Source: an uncultured bacterium (lineage in GTDB: Bacteria; Planctomycetota; UBA1135; GCA-002686595). Taken from it: a stretch of DNA of 47,434 nucleotides. Positions within the stretch are counted from its first letter, which is position 1, and every line of letters begins with the position of its first letter. The stretch is from assembly GCA_902826945.1 (NCBI GenBank), contig CADEGS010000011.1:1-47434 (forward strand), read 5' to 3'. The notes under the pieces are model-generated. The model was not told the DNA's origin and made no database searches. It was given only the letters and a program-made list of their open reading frames with translations. Below, piece by piece: positions 46,032 to 47,434 of the stretch. The position numbers and the translations under genes were made by a program.

Positions 46032-46307
46032 ATGGGAGAGCACGAGGTGCTTCTGCGGTCGGAGCTGATGTCGGTGCGCACGGTGGCCGGGGCGTTCGCG
46101 ATCTTCCGGCGGGTGGTGATCCCGCCCGACGCGCCTGAGATCCAGGTGAGCGAGATGCGCAAGAGCTTCTACTCGGGCGTGGATTGGGGCCTCAGAAGGC
46201 TGGTCCACGAGTGCCGGTCCGCGGAGGCGGATGATGCGCTCCTGAACGCGCTCCTCGAGGAGCTCCAGGTCGCGGCCGAGGCGATGGCCCTGGGGGAGGA
46301 GCCCTGA
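46032..46307 (+). CDS. Hypothetical 91-residue protein
   Basis: ATG 46032 follows a TAGGGT box by six bases. The protein has VRTVAGAFAIFRRVVIPPDA, a WGLRRLVHECRSAEADDALL helix and an acidic end. No domain is recognised. It begins a short rightward operon. Confidence 0.6.
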   Translation: MGEHEVLLRSELMSVRTVAGAFAIFRRVVIPPDAPEIQVSEMRKSFYSGVDWGLRRLVHECRSAEADDALLNALLEELQVAAEAMALGEEP

Positions 46308-46309
46308 GC

Positions 46310-46504
46310 ATGGAGAGGGTGCTGTTCGTGGCGGCGGCGGCGTTCGCGCCGTTGGTGGTGGCTGGCGGGGTCTTCCTGCGGGGCTGGTACGAGCTGCGGC
46401 TCCTGGAGGCGGAGCGGCGCGGGGCCTTGAGGGTTCTGAGGGAGCTCGAGCAGCACGGGGGGCTGGCCGAGCCCTGTCGGTGCCGGATCGTGGAGGTGCC
46501 CTGA
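46310..46504 (+). CDS. Small membrane-anchored protein
   Basis: This 64-residue protein starts at ATG 46310. An N-terminal membrane segment (VLFVAAAAFAPLVVAGGVFL) is followed by a charged helix with LLEAERRGALRVLRELEQ. The stop overlaps the next ATG as TGATG. A membrane accessory or spanin-like role is possible. Confidence 0.55.
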   Translation: MERVLFVAAAAFAPLVVAGGVFLRGWYELRLLEAERRGALRVLRELEQHGGLAEPCRCRIVEVP

Positions 46505-46794
46505 TGGGCCGGGAGCCGGTCAGCGAGCGGCTGCTCTACGAGTCCGCGGCGTGGCTGTCGCGCCAGTGGCGGCACTGGCCGGAGGGCGCGACGGAGCCCG
46601 AGATCCTGAAGCGACTGAAGGACTCGGAGACCGCGCCCCAGGGGCTCGCTCGCAAGCTGGGCGCCGTGCTCGAGGTTCTCGTCGAGCGCAAGGCGATCGC
46701 GATCTCGCGCCGCCCGCGCGCCGTTCTCTCTCTGGACCAAGGGCCGGTCTACTCGCGGGCCTCCCGGGTCGTGTTCGGGGAGTGGGACTCGTGA
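46504..46794 (+). CDS. Winged-helix-like small protein
   Basis: This 96-residue protein starts at ATG 46504, overlapping the previous stop. It has SERLLYESAAWLSRQWRHW, EPEILKRLKDSETAPQGLA and KLGAVLEVLVERKAIAI, a helix-turn-helix-like pattern. DNA binding is a guess. Its stop overlaps the next GTG as GTGA. Confidence 0.5.
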   Translation: MGREPVSERLLYESAAWLSRQWRHWPEGATEPEILKRLKDSETAPQGLARKLGAVLEVLVERKAIAISRRPRAVLSLDQGPVYSRASRVVFGEWDS

Positions 46795-46971
46795 ACCCCG
46801 ACGACATCGACCTCCTCGCCGCGGCGGCGCTGGCCGGCGCCTCCTCCGAGGCGACCACCGCGGCGCGGCGGCTGTTTGCGAACGGGCAGGCGATCCCCTG
46901 GGCCCCCGACCGGTGGGAATCTCGCCAAGGCGGCCGAGGTGCAGCTCGACCTCGCGGCCTCCAGGGCGTAG
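46791..46971 (+). pseudogene. Frameshifted small gene (one extra G)
   Basis: GTG 46791 opens MNPDDIDLLAAAALAGASSE and continues to APDRW. Dropping one G from the GGG at 46915-46917 joins NLAKAAEVQLDLAASRA and TAG 46969-46971. This end is more plausible than the low-complexity 118-codon version that would run through the terminator hairpin at 46993. It is a sequencing error or slippage site like those at 2672 and 26419. Confidence 0.55.
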
Positions 46972-46992
46972 GACAAAACAGCAAGTCTAGGT

Positions 46993-47046
46993 GGGGCCGC
47001 TCCAGCTCAAAGCCCGCAAAGCCGTGTGTGGAGCGGTCCCTTTTGT
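46993..47046 (+). terminator. Intrinsic terminator with TTTTGTT
   Basis: GGGGCCGCTCC (46993-47003) pairs with GGAGCGGTCCC (47030-47040), 11 pairs with one G-U, followed by TTTTGTT. The loop is 26 bases. It lies 21 bases after the corrected stop of the upstream gene and supports that shorter reading. Confidence 0.65.
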
Positions 47047-47143
47047 TCCTGGGCCCCCTAGTGGGCCCCCACGCCCTCCTCATGGCGCTTCTCCCTTTCC
47101 CCAGGCGCTTGGCCAGCGGCGCAGCATTCATGCCGCCGCGCTC

Positions 47144-47389
47144 GTGAGCGACCAGCCCGAGCGCCCCCGCTTCATCGTGGCCGAGATCACGAAGAACTGG
47201 CCCGCCGTCCACCGCGGCGAACTCGTCAGCCAGCAGCTCGAGCGCGTCATCCAGATCAACGCCGAGCGCGGCTACCGGCTGCACTCCTGGCGCTACGCCA
47301 AGGTCGTCATCTCGCACGGCGATGGGTTCTGCGAGACCATCGTGGCCGTCTTCGAGGAGGTTGGTCCAGGCCCCGAGGTGCGCTCGTGA
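47144..47389 (+). CDS. DUF4177-like protein
   Basis: This 81-residue protein starts at GTG 47144. It contains QQLERVIQINAERGYRLHSW and KVVISHGDGFCETIVAVFEE, the alpha-beta pattern of DUF4177-type small phage proteins. No function is established. Its stop overlaps the next GTG. Confidence 0.6.
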   Translation: MSDQPERPRFIVAEITKNWPAVHRGELVSQQLERVIQINAERGYRLHSWRYAKVVISHGDGFCETIVAVFEEVGPGPEVRS

Positions 47390-47434
47390 GCCTTCAGGAG
47401 GTCGGCCGGCTGCTCGACCGGCTCCTCCTGGGCG
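47386..47434 (+). CDS. Gene cut by the right window edge
   Basis: GTG 47386 overlaps the previous stop (GTGA) and opens a frame reading MSLQEVGRLLDRLLLG before the window ends. The frame does not continue into the partial gene at the left end, so the two edges are not simply joined. Confidence 0.5.
   Translation, partial: MSLQEVGRLLDRLLLG

Noticed and set aside
1..47434. Circular joining of the two window ends
   Set aside because: The frame at the right edge does not match the open frame at the left edge, and no terminal repeat was seen.
1..47434. tRNA genes and CRISPR arrays
   Set aside because: No cloverleaf-like sequence with a T-arm and no regularly spaced repeats were noticed; small tRNAs could be missed by eye.
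1..47434. Integrase or attachment site
   Set aside because: No tyrosine or serine recombinase motif is recognised in any frame; lysogeny by integration is not supported.

Overview
The window is a nearly complete, very GC-rich genome or genome segment of a tailed double-stranded DNA phage (Caudoviricetes). The virion genes point to a podovirus-type particle. In order they are large terminase, a GroES-like co-chaperonin, portal, a sulfotransferase-like protein, scaffold, major capsid protein, a small decoration-like protein, a tail adaptor, a long nozzle-like tail protein, two internal virion proteins and one giant 2129-residue internal virion protein. No tape measure, tail tube/sheath pair, integrase, RNA polymerase, DNA polymerase, helicase or primase is visible. 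Both edges cut genes, and the two ends do not join in frame, so the contig may be incomplete. The host cannot be named. TAGGCT-type -10 boxes placed 6-10 bases before start codons, many GTGA gene junctions, DnaA-box-like 9-mers and a parS-like palindrome indicate a high-GC bacterium. A possible spanin pair would suggest a diderm host.

Layout. 1-1148: end of a gene resembling the Acb2/Tad1 hairpin family, then a leftward cluster with a YkgJ-type cysteine-cluster protein and a lipoprotein-like frame. 1188-6640: a rightward accessory cluster of tightly coupled small genes. It includes a nucleotidyltransferase-like protein, a truncated sulfatase and a full-length sulfatase. 6637-9455: small divergent genes with leaderless promoters, one with a Tat-type signal. 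9473-17674: head module, closed by a strong hairpin at 17695-17727. 17748-31105: tail and ejection proteins. The giant protein carries a GGDEF-like domain, a zincin HEVGH site and an LPD38-like C-terminal part. 31102-33016: possible lysis/spanin pair and an exported beta-helix protein. 33017-33223: non-coding block with a cluster of DnaA-box-like sites. 33224-35689: HNH, RecT and RusA recombination module. 35701-40191: receptor-binding/LamG-like appendage genes, interrupted by a perfect parS-like palindrome at 39361-39376. 40244-44213: leftward cluster with a LexA-type winged helix, a RadC/JAB protein, a DUF6876-like protein and small unknowns. 44343-47434: rightward small genes, including a possible terminase small subunit.

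How the genes may work together. Replication proteins are missing, but a candidate DnaA-dependent origin, a recombinase, a resolvase and a parS-like site are present. This is consistent with a phage genome copied by the host replisome and possibly handled by host ParB (inference). A second theme is sulfate chemistry: two sulfatase genes and a sulfotransferase-like gene embedded in the head operon. In three places a one-base excess in a run of G breaks an otherwise good reading frame (2672-2678, 26419-26423, 46915-46917). These could be homopolymer sequencing errors or real slippage sites and should be read with caution.
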